From Puffinus mauretanicus (Eukaryota > Chordata > Aves > Procellariiformes > Procellariidae): a DNA stretch of 64,000 nucleotides. The stretch covers positions 2,790,001 through 2,854,000 of the forward strand of contig JAJKFH010002198.1 of assembly GCA_023333565.1 (NCBI GenBank), in the 5' to 3' direction. Positions 1 through 13,700 of the stretch are shown one piece after another. The notes beneath the pieces were generated by a model that saw only the letters and a program-made list of their open reading frames with translations, ran no database searches and was not told the origin of the DNA. How positions within the stretch are numbered: the first letter of the stretch is position 1; every line of letters starts with the position of its first letter. The position numbers were made by a program, and so were the translations under genes.

Positions 1-761
1 TATCGCCTAGGAGCAATCACCTCTTATGTTTCATGATACAAGTAATTAATGTTTTTATTCAACTTACCCGAGCCTGTGAATAGTATTTCAAGTGGGTTCC
101 GCCCTCACCTACCTAGTATCAACCATATGGTAGGAAGGAATAATTCCTGTTTATTAAGTCTACATTAAACTTTTCAGAGAACAATTTTATGAGATGCCAT
201 AAGGTCGTATACTTACTGCAGTCATTGATCTTCTCTGGGCATCTTTAATCAAGCAGCTCTGTCAGAACCATTAAATGATGTTAGGCCTAACTCTTCAATT
301 ATTATGCATTTTTTTATTTTTAAGAACCAATGTGTTACTGAATTATTTTCACATGTGAAATTGCTCCGTTTCAAGCTCTGGATGACCCTTAGAATCAGGT
401 TCACCTTATAAATATAAAGTACATTTTTTAAATGTTTTCTGAATCTGTAGTGAAAACACCGTATGACCATGACATGCTGGTTTTAGAATTACAGTGAAGT
501 ATTCATGTCAAGAGGTCAGGAGATGGATACCACATTTCTAACACAAAGAAAAATAACAGAAATCAAACAAGCAACATTTAAAGTTGGGAGTCAAAGTTCA
601 CAGAAGAGAGAGGTATAAAATGTCCAGTAAAATAGCCCCAAAACATTGAACAGAATACTTTTAGGGGCTATTGGCATTGCTGCATGGTACTTACAAATTA
701 AGCCAGACTAAGTAGAGTTTTCACTCGGATTAATGATATCACTACTTCAGTAGTGATATCG
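1..761. other. Intergenic, no gene seen
   Basis: AT-rich sequence downstream of RYR2. I see no exon or repeat family in it apart from the palindrome at 735-760. Confidence 0.6.
735..760. repeat. Perfect inverted repeat, 12-bp arms
   Basis: Arm GATATCACTACT, 2-nt spacer TC, arm AGTAGTGATATC. It abuts the first recognisable CR1 bases at about 762. The nonamer ACTTCAGTA inside it (744-752) recurs at 763-771. Confidence 0.9.
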
Positions 762-1266
762 GACTTCAGTAAGGCTCCTCACTACAAGAAGGACATTGAG
801 GTGCTGGAGCGTGTCCAGAGAAGGGCAACGAAGCTGGTGAAGAGCCTGGAGCACAAGTCTTATGAGGAGCGGCTGAGGGAACTGGGGTTGTTTAGTCTGG
901 AGAAGAGGAGGCTGAGGGGAGACCTCATCGCGCTCTACAACTACCTGAAAGGAGGTTGTAGCGAGGTGGGTGTTGGTCTCTTCTCCCAAGTAACTACCGA
1001 TAGGACGAGAGGAAATGGCCTCAAGTTGCGCCAGGGGAGGTTTAGATTGGACATTAGGAAAATTTCTTTACTGAAAGAGTGGTCAGCCTTGGAACAGGCT
1101 GCCCAGGGAAGTGGTTCACCATCCCTGGAAGTATTTAAAAGACGTGTAGATGAGGCGCTTAGGGACATGGTTTAGTGGGCATGGTGGTGTTGGGTTGACG
1201 GTTGGACTCGATGATCTTAGAGGTCTTTTCCAACCTTAATGATTCTATGATTCTATGATTCTATGA
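762..1266 (+). mobile_element. CR1 non-LTR retrotransposon, 5'-broken copy with 3' tail
   Basis: The frame translates as [20 protein letters not shown], then [20 protein letters not shown] and [20 protein letters not shown], the C-terminal part of CR1 ORF2. The 3' end is the usual CR1 end (GATCTTAGAGGTCTTTTCCA), followed by three copies of ATTCTATG (1241-1266). The frame is open for 140 codons but lacks almost all of the reverse transcriptase, so it is a dead copy. Preservation suggests a fairly young insertion. The extreme 5' part, DFSKA, matches reverse-transcriptase motif A rather than the next expected residues. Confidence 0.93.
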
Positions 1267-4200
1267 CTAGTTAGATAACATTTAACCTTTCAATTCATTA
1301 AGGATTCTCTTAAATGAATCCTGGGTCCCTACAGCAGATTATACACTCATAAAATTTCTGGTCCCCTCTTAAATACTGCAGGTCCAAAGTAGCTCTTATT
1401 TCACATAAATCAAAAGGTGCTCAGTGAGAAATGACAATTTTTTTCTAATTACGGATCTGCAAATAAAATATATGCATCACCTCAGTACGTAATTGAACAA
1501 TACAGTACAGCAAAGGAACTGAACAAAGACAGAAAGATCCAAAATATGACAAATAAATCCATGATATATTTTCAATAAAGAATTAAAAAAATGTTTAAAA
1601 ATCTTGAGGTTTGCGGAGGAAAATAATATTCATAGCAACTTCTAAAAGACAAGCTCTTTCAAGAGATCATAAACAATAATATTAAAAGATAAAGAAGGCC
1701 TGTTGGGGTTTTTTTCCCAGTTGTCTGCGATAAAATCTGAATGATTCTTGGAATATATTCTCAGGGATGAACTTTGCCACTCATTATTTCCAAATGCAGG
1801 TGGAAAACAGACATCTCCTTATTAGCGTTACTAGCACATGAGTTCAGTTGTTAATGTTGCTGATGCAAAATACAACTGTTCATAAATATAGAAAGTGTGC
1901 ATTGGTGGTGCGTTCTACATATTACTACTTACACTTCTTTTTAAATTGTCTGGGCCTTTTAATGACAAAATTTTCCTAGTAATAAAAATATTAGAATACT
2001 TTCTGGTAGATATTCACATTTTAAAATGCTAAGAAATAATGTGAAAAGTGCTGAGGAAAATTTCTTCCATCTGTATATTTCTAAGGAGAAACCTGAAGTT
2101 TTTTACCTCTAAATCTTCTAGTGATTTTTTTACAACTGTCTGCATCTGAAATTTAAGAATACACAACAAATTTGAAAACAATATGCTGATTTTTGTTATT
2201 GGTTTTGGAGTTCTGGGTTAACTGAAACCTAAGATTGGCAATCAACCAAGCTGAAGAACCAGATGCTTAGGGAAGGAGTGGCCACAATAAACATTTGCAG
2301 TCACTTCATTAATGTACTTCAGCCAGACCCCCAAAAAACGCTTTCATTTCCATCAGCACTCTGTCAGCTATTTGGTTTTGCGTACACAAGACCAAAGCAG
2401 GCACTTCACATAGGCGGTACACTTAGAGCAGCCATTGCAGAGGTTTCCTCCAACCCTATGACAAGGTTGCCTGCACATTCTCTGAAAAGAGTCTCATTTT
2501 CATGCTGGGGCAACACGCTGTTTCTGTCAAGATGATAAAGATGCCACTTCGTACCAATCAGGCTGGTGGATGGCTAATTGCATGGGTTTACAGATTAATA
2601 TTCTGGGATCAACAGAGGGAAAGCTGATGTTCATCACGCCATTTCCTTTCCCCATGCACTCTTTTCAACTTTATTAGATTTTTCGCTGATTTGCTTTAAT
2701 TAGCAACTTGTCAAAAAAGCGCTCCACTTTTGGGTCTTTAAAAATTACTTTGTCAATGATGTTTACTTCTCAGTATTGCAAACAAGAAACCTCAGGTAAT
2801 AATATGGCTACATTTGGTAACTACTGTGAAAAAGTAGGCAAAAGTAGAGACAATAAGTGAGATACCATATGTCTTACTGTTTGCAATGACAAAAGTATAA
2901 GGCCTTTAGGAGAGCACTTTGGTTTTCTACATGCAGCAAACAGTGTTTTGTCTTATACACTTACTTCAGTCAGTGACTAAGAGTATAAATACTGATACCA
3001 ACTATGCTCACAAACTTTTATCTCTTATCCTCACATGATTTTTTAAATTACAGCTAAAAACCTCTCCCCATAAGCAGTTTTCATTCTAATGTAGTTAAAT
3101 AGTAATCTCACTAATATTGGGGGGGTTTAGTAGGGTAACTTCCCATTAGTCAAGATTCACATCTTGAATTTTCCTTTGGCGCAAGGAAGTGAAGCTCTTC
3201 ATTGTGAAATGCAAAAGTAGGTTGGTCCTTCTGAAACCAGCCCAAGGTGGTGTGACCTGGTTTTCCCCTGGCCAGAGAGTTGGCATGCTTGTGGCCATCT
3301 GCCAAGGACATGCTCTGCCTCACGCTTCCCACAGCACTGCTCTCAGTGCAGCCATAAACCGCTGTGAAGGGAAGCGGGGGCAAGGGCTCCTCTCACTCCA
3401 ACCTGCTGAGGGAGTTTTACAATGCAAAGAGTAAATAAGTATTTGAGGAGAAGGAGAGTCAGGACAGAGTATGGAGGAGGGAACGCTGCCGGCAAGGATA
3501 TTGATGGCATCTCTGCAGTCCTGAACAGGGCACTGCAGATGTTGACCTCTGTGCCTTCCTGCTATGCCTCACCACGAGGGAAATTTGGCAGAAGATGGTT
3601 CTGTTACTACTTACACATGAACATTATAACTTACATGCGCTACCAGTGAGAGAGTCTGGAGAAGGCAGGCAGGTCTGGCACTTGGCCATATGTTTTATCC
3701 CACAGACAGCACTGCCTTTCCTGAACAGGCTGCTGTGGCTGCCACACTTCAACAGGGAATTCATCTGGTGCCACAAAATATCAGCCAAAGTATCAGCGCA
3801 GCTAAATACGCAGGAATTAATTTGAATGGAAATAAGAATTAGGGGCATACAAAACCTAAGAAGAAATTAAGTAAGTAAAAAAACCTGCCTTCCAAATGTC
3901 AACAAAAATGTCTTTTCCTCTGGGCCCTCTAAACATTTTAAGAGGAATTCAGAAGGGGACAATAACAGATGTCAACGGAAAGATCAGATCCTTTGAAGAG
4001 AAATTGTGATCAAAAGAGGTGACGTATGGCTCCTATTCATAATATAATTTTTGAAAATGCATAATCAGTCCCTTTGAGGAAACTCAACTAATGCTAAGTG
4101 AAGCACCCTTTCCGTGCTAATGAAGTTCCTAGGGCTCACAACATCTAGAAGTCATTACCAAAATGTCCTCCAAAGGTACAGGAACCATACAGAGCCCATG

Positions 4201-4914
4201 CAGTAAGGAAGAGCAAGTTTTCTTTGTCTGAAAGACACTCCCTTGCAAGTGCTATCTTTTTACAGAGGTAGAGCCTCAAGCAACCCAGAAAGTTTCTAGT
4301 CAAAGAACAGAGAGAAAGTATCATATAACTACTTAGACAACAGAGCCATATATTGTAATGGTTTCAAACATGTTTAGATTAATACTGCCTTCTTCCATCA
4401 AGTTTTAGGTAGCGTTCATTTTCTGGCCTGCTGCACAAGAGCTGCCATTGTAGAATGATCCACGTGGGACTCATAAGTACATTACTTTAAAATTACTACG
4501 ATAGCTGTAATAGTGCTGTCATATAACACAGCTGGACACTTTACTGTGTAAATCCATCTGTCCCCAAAGATCAAAAAGACAAAGAACCTGGTAAGTAGTC
4601 AGCGCTAAAATTAGTCATGGGAGGAAAGTAAAATTGGTTGCTCAAGAGGTATTGTACAAGAATGCCAACAGCTAAAACCAGTACTACAAACACAGAAAGC
4701 ACACAAGCATGTGCTTATCATTAACTCTGATCAAGTAGAGAGAGACCTGACCAGGAGCTTCTGGCCATCAGTAAGCTGGGGACCATGGCATTTTTATCGT
4801 TTTTTGCCGGGGTGAGGGGGTGGGATTTCTCTGTCCGTTTATGTTTTCTTCTCTCATCGTTATCTTACATGTTTCTGCTTTTTCTTAATTTCTTGAAATC
4901 TTTTCCTATAACTC

Positions 4915-5010
4915 TCATATTTTAATTTCAGTTTCTCTCTTCCCTATCTCATTTTCACTTCATATATTTTAATTTCAATTTCGCTCTTCCCTATCTCATT
5001 TTCACTTCAT
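4915..5010. repeat. Tandem duplication, about 46-bp unit, two copies
   Basis: Copy one is 4915-4959 and copy two 4960-5006, followed by the start of a third (TCATAT). The units share TCTTCCCTATCTCATTTTCA and differ by two substitutions and a 2-bp TA insertion. Confidence 0.9.
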
Positions 5011-6050
5011 ATTTTTTCTCCCGCAGCCATCTGTATGATATAAGAGGAAGAAGAGGGATATTAGAACAGTGCTGAAAAATTTGCTTATCCTTAGTGGTAC
5101 ATCATCAGGTTGCATTATACCTTCTTGCCCTTCAATTTCAAACTAAAAAATTAGGAAGAGTACTTTTCTGTTCTGAGACAGACAACTGAGAAATAAGCCA
5201 ACACAGAACTCTTAAATTAATTCAGTTCTGCACTCCTTTGCAGTTGCGGAGTAGGATCTCGTATTCTTTATTTCACAAGTTATTCGGTTTGTGCAGTACT
5301 GCACTGGTAAACCTGATGGCAACCAAACTAGAAACGGGCAAACATGATGTACCTGCATTTACCCTTGACTACATCTTTGGTTGGATATTTCTGAATACTG
5401 TCATATGCTCAGCATTTTTCGCTAAAGAGCTGTTTTCTTCAGCAACCAAGGAAGCATAAAGTCTGCTTCACTTATAAAGCACTTGGGAGGTAAGAAGTAA
5501 TAATGCCATCAACTCTGATTGTCCTCTTGTCCAACTTGCAAGAATCTACAATTTTTTTTAAAATTAATTATTTTCTGAACCGATGGAGGAAAAACTAAAA
5601 GCTGAATAACTGTGCCGCATTCTGCTCCAGTGTGCCAAAGGCGTTCCTCATTTAATGTGCCACATTCATGTCACTGAGTTGTGCAATACCTACGCATCAG
5701 GGGCCCCAGCAGACTCTACCCAAGGGCCTTTGTTTATTGTCCACAGATACCAGGCGATGGTGCACACCTGGGTCTCAGCCTGATTAGAAGTTCAGATTCA
5801 GCTGGGCACTCACCTTACTCTGGAAACCAGGCATGTTATAAGCCAAATGGACTAGAGGGGAAAAATAGACTGAGGGGGAAAATGACAAGTTTATGGGAAG
5901 TGCATAGAAGAACGAGAAAGAGAGTGTAAATCTCCAACGTCCCGTGGCACTGCCTAACTGACCACATTTCCCCAATCTTAATATTTTGATTAATTTTTTG
6001 TCTTAAAAGCTGGATTGTCTAGACTGTGCCTTTGGAGGTTAAACTCTACT

Positions 6051-6068
6051 GTTTTTTTTAAAAAAAAC
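6051..6068. repeat. Perfect 18-bp AT palindrome
   Basis: G, eight T, eight A, C. Probably a chance product of homopolymer runs. Confidence 0.8.
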
Positions 6069-9000
6069 ACTGCTATGCTTTGCTTTAGATCTGCTTTAAT
6101 ATTAACCAGAATTGACTTCACATGGATATGATGGAAATGCAGGAATTGACATAACCTGTTATGTCTTCTTTGTTTTAATGGAAATATTAAATACCTGGTC
6201 ATTTTATGGTGATTTCTTTTCCTTAAAAAAAAATATTGTTTCTATCTCATTCCTAAAGCAATAATCATGTTATTAAAAGGACTGAGGTTACTAACAAATA
6301 TCCAGTTTCAAATTTTATATACACAAATTATTTTTTTTTTCATTATCCTTACGAATCAGAGATGCCAGGCTACTTTTATATTATTCTATCTTGTATTATA
6401 GTGTAAAGAAGGAAGCTTTTGGTAGGAAGCATTCACCAGATTGGTAGAGAAACCCTTCATTGTCCTTTCAGAAAATAAAGATGTCTCCTCATACTTCTCA
6501 CTATCTTAAAAGCCAGAGGTCTGTCCAAAAATCTGTAAGATGTGTGGAAGCCTTCTGCTTTTTCACCTTTCTTCCAGAACTCTAACAGTGGGGCTGCAGT
6601 GGTTCAATTATTTTGGGGCGTCATTTTGGTTACAAAGCCTCCAGAGTTCCCAGTGGGTAAATCCCAGTAATAATTGTGTTCTACCTGTGCCTGTAACAAG
6701 CCAGAGAAGCGGAGATGATCATGTTTACGTCTCTCATTCCCCACCAGTCAGTCTTTGCTGCATGCCTGGTGATTGCATACAGTCAAGCATATAAAAGAGG
6801 CTCAGTGTTTCTCAGCATGCAGGCCAGCTACTATCCAGCCTTGGAATTGCTTCAGCCACAACCAGAAGGCATGCTAAAATACTGCCACATAAACAGTGCT
6901 CAGGGATATAGCTGCCCTCTACCAAATTCTGCCATTTCTAAAATTGTTGCAACACAACCATTTTCTCATTGTATTCTAGTTTTATTTCTCAAGTCCCATT
7001 TAGCTAGAGGTTCCTCCCTGTTCTGCTTCAAAAGACCCATTCTAAGTAAGTGTAATACAAACCCGGTATTTTAAATGTTTTTCTTTAAGGCAACAATTAG
7101 ATTTCAGAAACTTTACTACTTTATAAATGAGCTTTCAGTTTTGATTGCTTTTCTACACTTCTGTAGAAGACATCTAATTGTCTAAGTCATTAAATATACA
7201 TTTTCTAAGTCATTCCCTTCTCCCAGAAAAAGTTTTTATCATAATTACTGATCATCTTTCTTTCATTGATTATGATTAATTTGTGGATCTTGTTTTACTG
7301 AATTCATCCACTTATTTCTGTGATCCCATGAATGCTTAGACTGCTTCCCAAGACAATCTATTCTTATAATGTGAACACTGATAGTTCATGCAACAAACCA
7401 GCCTCTGAATTAGCACCAGTACAAAATACTTTTCTAACAGCTTCTTAAAAGTCCTAACATCTAGAAATTGCAGAATAGCCAGATAAACTAGGTGTACTAA
7501 TAGGTCTTTTCTGGAACTGTTGCCCATTAACTTGACCTTAGAAGGAAAACCAAAGTATTTTCACTGAAAAGGAATTCTGAGTTGCTATGAAATGTGACAA
7601 ATGAGAACGCCACTACAGTAGTATTTTCACTTCTTGAAAAGATAACACCACAAGAAATCAATTAAAAGGAAAACACCAATAATGGAGTATTCAAACCAAT
7701 TAAAATGAGGTTGAATACAACACAGCCAAAAGGAGAAATTACTATGGAAAATCATTAAAATGGCTGCACCATGTTAAAGAGATATTGCATGCCCTTAAAT
7801 GTACCAGAGAATGGTTCTGTTCCACAGCACATTAATTCTTAGGGCTTACTTTAAATGATTTTAAGAGAAACATGTCTTTACACTACAAATGTCTAAAATG
7901 CCTTTAATTCACAAGTCCTGAACTGGAATGAGTAACAGAAAATAGGATGGTTTTGGTCATGCCTTTACAACACCAAAAAGGGGCACACAATCTTCCCCCC
8001 GCCCCCTTGTCCTGCAATTTTCCTTCAGCAAATCTGAGGAAACACATCCCTTGGCAACAGAAACTGAGCAGCGTTAAATGTATTTGCTTCCAGTTGTCTT
8101 AGGGAACTTTCAGGGGTATCCCACACCCCAGGTGTTCTCCTCCCGCTAGCACCATAGGGAGGGACACCACAGCTCAAGGTAACACAAGATACCTCAACAG
8201 GCTTCAACAGCTTCAGTGCTTCCAGGCATTTTCTCTCTCTGCTTACTGTCCATCAATGGTCCTGACAGTACCTTACATCTAACGCTCACAGTTTCAATAC
8301 TGGAGGCATTTGCATTTTTCGTGAGTGCTCAAACCAAAGAACACTGGATGCTGAAGTATCCACAGCATTGACTGACTGAGAAGGGATTCTGAGATGGGTA
8401 TTTATAATTGCAAAGTTTATATTTAATTTTTAAGTATTAATAAGGTGATCAGATTTTTGGTCTCTAAAGAGATGCAAGAGCCAGCTGCGAGTCACATGAT
8501 GAAAGACACAACTTGGGTTTCTTTTTGTGCCACAGTGCCCATGCGTGTTTCCTTCTGAGGAAAGGGACATATTTGTAGGAACACAGCTTAAGCTAAGGGG
8601 ATCAGGAAAACCAAAATAAATGCAGGATTTTTTTTTTTCTTTTTTTTTAAGTAGAACCCTATCCCAGAGATTTCCACTCAGATAAGGATAAGCATTCACT
8701 TTATGTTAAATTCCTGCAAAATATACCCATAACATTTTGCTGCATGCCAATACAGTCATTATCTCGGAGTAGTATTGTTTCTACTCTATTCTATGACATG
8801 TGAGAGATATGCATAAGGCACAATAAACTGCACATCTGCTCTCTAAGGAGTGGTGTTATAGCCCTTATAGCAGCTTTGTCACATCCCAAACATTTCCAGA
8901 ACAACCTCATGAAAGTCCAAGGACTGATTTAGCAGAATCTGTACAGCACTCAGTGATGTCCTCAGTGTTGCTGAGGACCGTGCTGTCAGTGTCTCCATAC

Positions 9001-10199
9001 GCCCTTCCCCATGTAGAAAGTCTGCCACTTCTCAAAATATTTTTTGATCTTCTTACAAAATTTAGTTTTACTGGAGGTAAAATACAAGTTAATATAAAAT
9101 AAATTAGTGCTTCAAATATGCAAAAATATTTTTAAGTGGATTTTTTGTATTAACATGTTTTCTAATCTTCCATCACAGAATCAGTTGGCAGCTTACAGAC
9201 ACGATTGGCCTTATTTGCTTTTTTTTTTTTTTTTAATGTGTCATCTACAAACATTAAACAGGAAAGAAGAAAAGAATGAGAGCACTGAAATAATTAAGAA
9301 AGTTGTGTACATACTTGGCAGCCCTCACTGATCTTTTGAGTGACATGTTTTTCATTGACGAGGAAAACAAAAACCAAAATTGCTGACCTAATAAGCAATG
9401 AGAGAATGCAGATAGGAAAAAAAAAGTACATATATATTGCTTAACATTAAAATGTCAATTTCTCGGATACATTTCTTCAGAATAAGAGTGCATTTGTTAA
9501 AAGAATACTGGACATTTTAGCTGGCTGTTCTTTCCAGATATAAGTATAAACAGGGTTATATTGTGATAGAAATGTGATAGGTTACAGGAGGATCTTTTGG
9601 GAAACAGAAAGGTAAAGGCCATTTCAGCTGACAGGGAGCAGAAGAAAACAGAAATGAAAGCAGATGATTGTCAAATTTGTTTCATAAGTGCTTCTGTTAG
9701 AAGCACTAACAATTCTGTTAGACAGCACTACAATCTCTTTAAACCAGGCATAGAACCACAACCATGGCTTTGTCATGTAGAAAGTATATACTCAAATTAT
9801 TACCTTTCAAGGGGAGTTGTCCTTTTTCATGGATGAGTCGTAAAATTTAAATCTTAGAATTATTTTCAAAATTTTTGAGAATTTAGAAATTGATTCCAGG
9901 TAAAAAAAAATTAAAATACGTTACTCCAGTGTTTAAAGACTTTTCCATTTCCATTACCTTTCTAAACCACAGTGTACTTTTGAAGAAAAAAAAAAAAAGC
10001 CCTATACAGATTTTTAGGACAGATATTAACATACAACAATGGAGTGGCTGTACTGTATCTGACTAAAGGGACACGAAACCCAGCAACCTGTATCTAGAAT
10101 GACTTGTCTCCATAACTCAGTACTTAGGGAAGAATAAGAATACATTTGATGTCTCCCTCTAACAGAATCAAATCTTGCTTGGACAGGACTTTTGTATGT

Positions 10200-10745
10200 C
10201 ACTCAAGTCCAGCCTCCCACTCAGAGATGAGCTTTGAAAACCTCCAGGGATGGGGGTTCCTGGATAACCTGTTCCAGTGCTGCATCCGCCTCGTAGTGAA
10301 ATGATTTTTCCTAATGTCCAGACTAAACCTCAGAACCCATTAAGTAGTCCCTTTGTCCCTTGTACATAGTCTAGCACAACCAATCCCTATCCACCCTCAC
10401 AGGACATGCATGATTTTCTAGACTTCTGTTATATCTGTATCAGATTCTTCCCAAATAATCTCTTTTACAGACTGAAGAATCCTATCCAATGCAGCTGACC
10501 TTTGTACAAAGCTATTGTAAATGGCTCAGAAGACATTTCATACCTTCGGTCATCCTTGTTGCTCTTTTGTGAACCTCTTCCAATTCTACTACATTCCCTT
10601 CAAGATGAGAGGACCAGAATGGCACGCAGGATTCAAGGTGTAGACAAACTATGGATTTATACAGTAGCATAACAATGTTCTCTGCTCTGTTGTCTATTTT
10701 ATTTCCACTTTTGTAGGAGAAAAAAATTCATTTGGTCTTAGTGGA
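10200..10745 (-). mobile_element. Ancient CR1-like fragment, minus strand
   Basis: Plus-strand reading shows the reversed CR1 3' region: AACCTCCAGGGATGGGGGTT, then GTTCCAGTGCTGCATCCGCC and GACCAGAATGGCACGCAGGA, and a GGATTTATACAGTAGCATAA block typical of old reptile/bird CR1 families. It is heavily diverged with no open frame. Boundaries are approximate. Confidence 0.8.
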
Positions 10746-13700
10746 ATGTAGAATTTTTACCAGGAAAAGTAATCACTAAGAAAAGAACATTTAAAAACCA
10801 CTAACACCTTCCAAAAAAGAGGTATATTTTTAGAGAAACTGCACTGAATACCTCCCACAAAATGGGAGCCAGTGTCAGTAATCTACATATAAACATGGAG
10901 AATTGTTAAGATGTTTCTGTCACACAAACTATGACTGCAGAACAAGCTTCCACAGAGGTTCAACCAGATACAGAATCTGAACTTCATTAGGAGAAATTAA
11001 ACAATCTTCCCTTCAGAAAATGCATTTTCAAAATAAGAAAGCCAGTCATGGACACACTTTCTTTTAAATGCTTCAAATGCTAATTTGCTGAAGCAAAACA
11101 ACAAGCAAACACACCTTATGCAGGAAAGGCGAACAAATGATGAACACTTACAGCAAATATAAGACTCAAAATAGCAAATGAATTTTCAGATTAAAAGAAT
11201 GGTTATTCAAACCTTTAAAAAAACTAAGCATGAAAAAGGATTATTATTTAAAATTTTATTATTCACTCTGTAATGAAATTAAGCTTTGTATTTTGTACTG
11301 TTGACTTCTCCCCCAAAAAAATTGTCTTTAAAAACACAATATTGACATTTTTCAAAGGCTATTCTTTTTGGAGAAAAGCAGAAATATTTATCAGACCAAT
11401 ACTATTCTCATGACTTTTTAGAAAAGAAGACACTGTTTTCCTTAGAAATGGATTAACTTTTGGGGCTGTAACACATTATTTTAACCATTACTCATAAGAA
11501 AATCTGGGAGATTCCCAGTTTCACTTAAACTGTAAACAGGTATGGGTTTTACAATACTCAAAATAAAATGAACCTTTCTTCCTACCTTTATTCTTAAGCT
11601 TATTTTATGCCTCCAAAGTAGACCAGCTTGATTAATTTGTATCATGTTAAGAATACAGGTGAATTGCAAAAGCAGTATACAGAAACATCAACCTTTTCAG
11701 GTCCAATTTTGAGTAAGTTAATTTCGTTTAGAATGTTCATTTAAGAGAGTACTGTATAATTTCACCATGTAATAGCATTAATAAAGTATCTAATGGTAAC
11801 TGTATGCATCAAACAGGCTCCTTTTCCATTATAAAAAGTGTTAATTCTTCTCTAATTAGCATTTATGCCAGAATTTCCCTTTTCCAGCTGAACAGGCCAC
11901 ACAGACTATTGCACAGGTAGGAGTGTTTTCGCTGCTACGTAACCAACTCTGCCATATATGCATAGCACAGACAGTCAGAATATATACAGTAGGTTTGAGA
12001 CTTCCGTAAACCTCATCATACACATTACTTCTTATATGTTTCTCAGTTGTCTTTGGGTAAGCATGTAACTGGAATAACGTTCATTTTGTCAAAACAATTC
12101 ATTTTGCCTGCTCCTGGCCATTTACTTCCCTGAGGGCCATTCAGGATTGTGTAGAAGTTTTGTAGGTTGGTTCATTTATTTGTTCAGGATTGCCACCTCC
12201 CGCCTGCTATATTTGTTTGGAACCCTTAATTGCTCCCATGCAACTGGACGGGTACGTACCATCGCTCTGCGCGTGTCATGTCCACAGAGGAGAAGGACGG
12301 AACATGTAACCTGGAAAAATGGCACCCTAGATCCAGCTGCCTGAGCCAGAACTCATCTTGCCCCAACAAGTTTTCCGCATTAGGTTAATCCTGGTGCATC
12401 ACTTAGGCCCCACTGGCTGTAGTCTTATGCATTTCTGGAGCATATAACAATTTACATATAGTAAAGAAACAGGAATCTTGGGCAACAAAAATAATCCAAA
12501 TGCTGGGAATGCAAATAAAGCCACAGAAAGATACAATGAGCATGCAAAGGTAAAAAGAGGGATCAGATAGTGTGAGTAGGGCTCAGGGACATCTGAGATT
12601 CATCAGTCTACACTGGTAAGACCACAAGCACAACAAATAAGTTTGTCTACTGGTTCTAGGTCCAAGTTGGTCAAAACAATGACAGCATAGATGTTTCTAC
12701 ATGCAAATCATGGTTAATCTGAAAGCTGGATAATTGGGCCACAGTTCGTCACGAGTTGATCATATATGCAAAACATTAACTATAAAACAGCGTTGTACAG
12801 TAAGTTCCTTTCACAGCTCTAGTTTTTGTAGTTTACATTGCCCCAGTTGACAAATTAAGCAGCAAACAATAGGAGGAAAATTCAATGTGAATTATTTTCT
12901 AACAGTTCTCCCAGGCAGAAGCACATTTTGAGCAGTATTATTCAGTTTAGCCCTTCTGAAGCTTATTTTAACCAGCCTTTTTTAACTCTGTTGGATTCCT
13001 ATGGCAAGGAATTCACAGACTACATAAAAATGGTCTGGATGAAATGTGCATATTAGTCTTGCAAGCATATTAATTACCTTGATTTTTTTTTTAAATCAAA
13101 TAACTCCAGATAAGAGGCTACTGCAATTGCAGATTGCACAAGGATTCCCTACAAAAACTTTATGACAACAAAGTAATTAATTATATATCAGTTCCATGAA
13201 CCATATACAAGCAACATTTTTATAGATCATAAATTATATACTTTGGAGATTGCCATGAGCACTCAGGACTGGAAAGTCTCTAGCTATCCAGGGTCATCCA
13301 GACAAGTAAAGATTTGGAAACAGATAAAAAAAATTCCATCTTGATATTAACCATAACAGTCTGTGACTCTCCAGAAGGAATCTGAAATCATTTGTAGAAA
13401 CAAAATTTAAACAAGAAATAGGCTTCTTAAATTGCAGAAGACTAACAGTTAAGAAAATTATATTACATTTTTCTCTGAAATAATCCAGGATTATTTTGGC
13501 TTTTTCATGTAATCACTTCCAAGTACTGCAAAGTATGTGATATTAACCTCTTAATATGGGGCAGAAGTCTGAGCAAATAGAAAGCAATCTTGCCTCATTA
13601 CAGTCAAGAATAATGAAGGCTGAGCCAGGGACAGGCAAATACTGAGATGATGGGTCCATCTTTACATTCTTATATTTAAATTATTATTAATTCTGCACTT

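Larger units (their letters stand above)
1267..10199. other. Intergenic, no gene seen
   Basis: About 9 kb of AT-rich DNA. All open frames are short with no recognisable protein. It holds a tandem duplication (4915-5010), a short palindrome (6051-6068) and A/T homopolymers. No tRNA or other RNA gene was recognised. Confidence 0.6.

Noticed and set aside
753..1175. 140-codon open frame as a possible host gene
   Set aside because: It is the C-terminal part of CR1 ORF2 followed by a CR1 3' tail, so it is a retrotransposon remnant.
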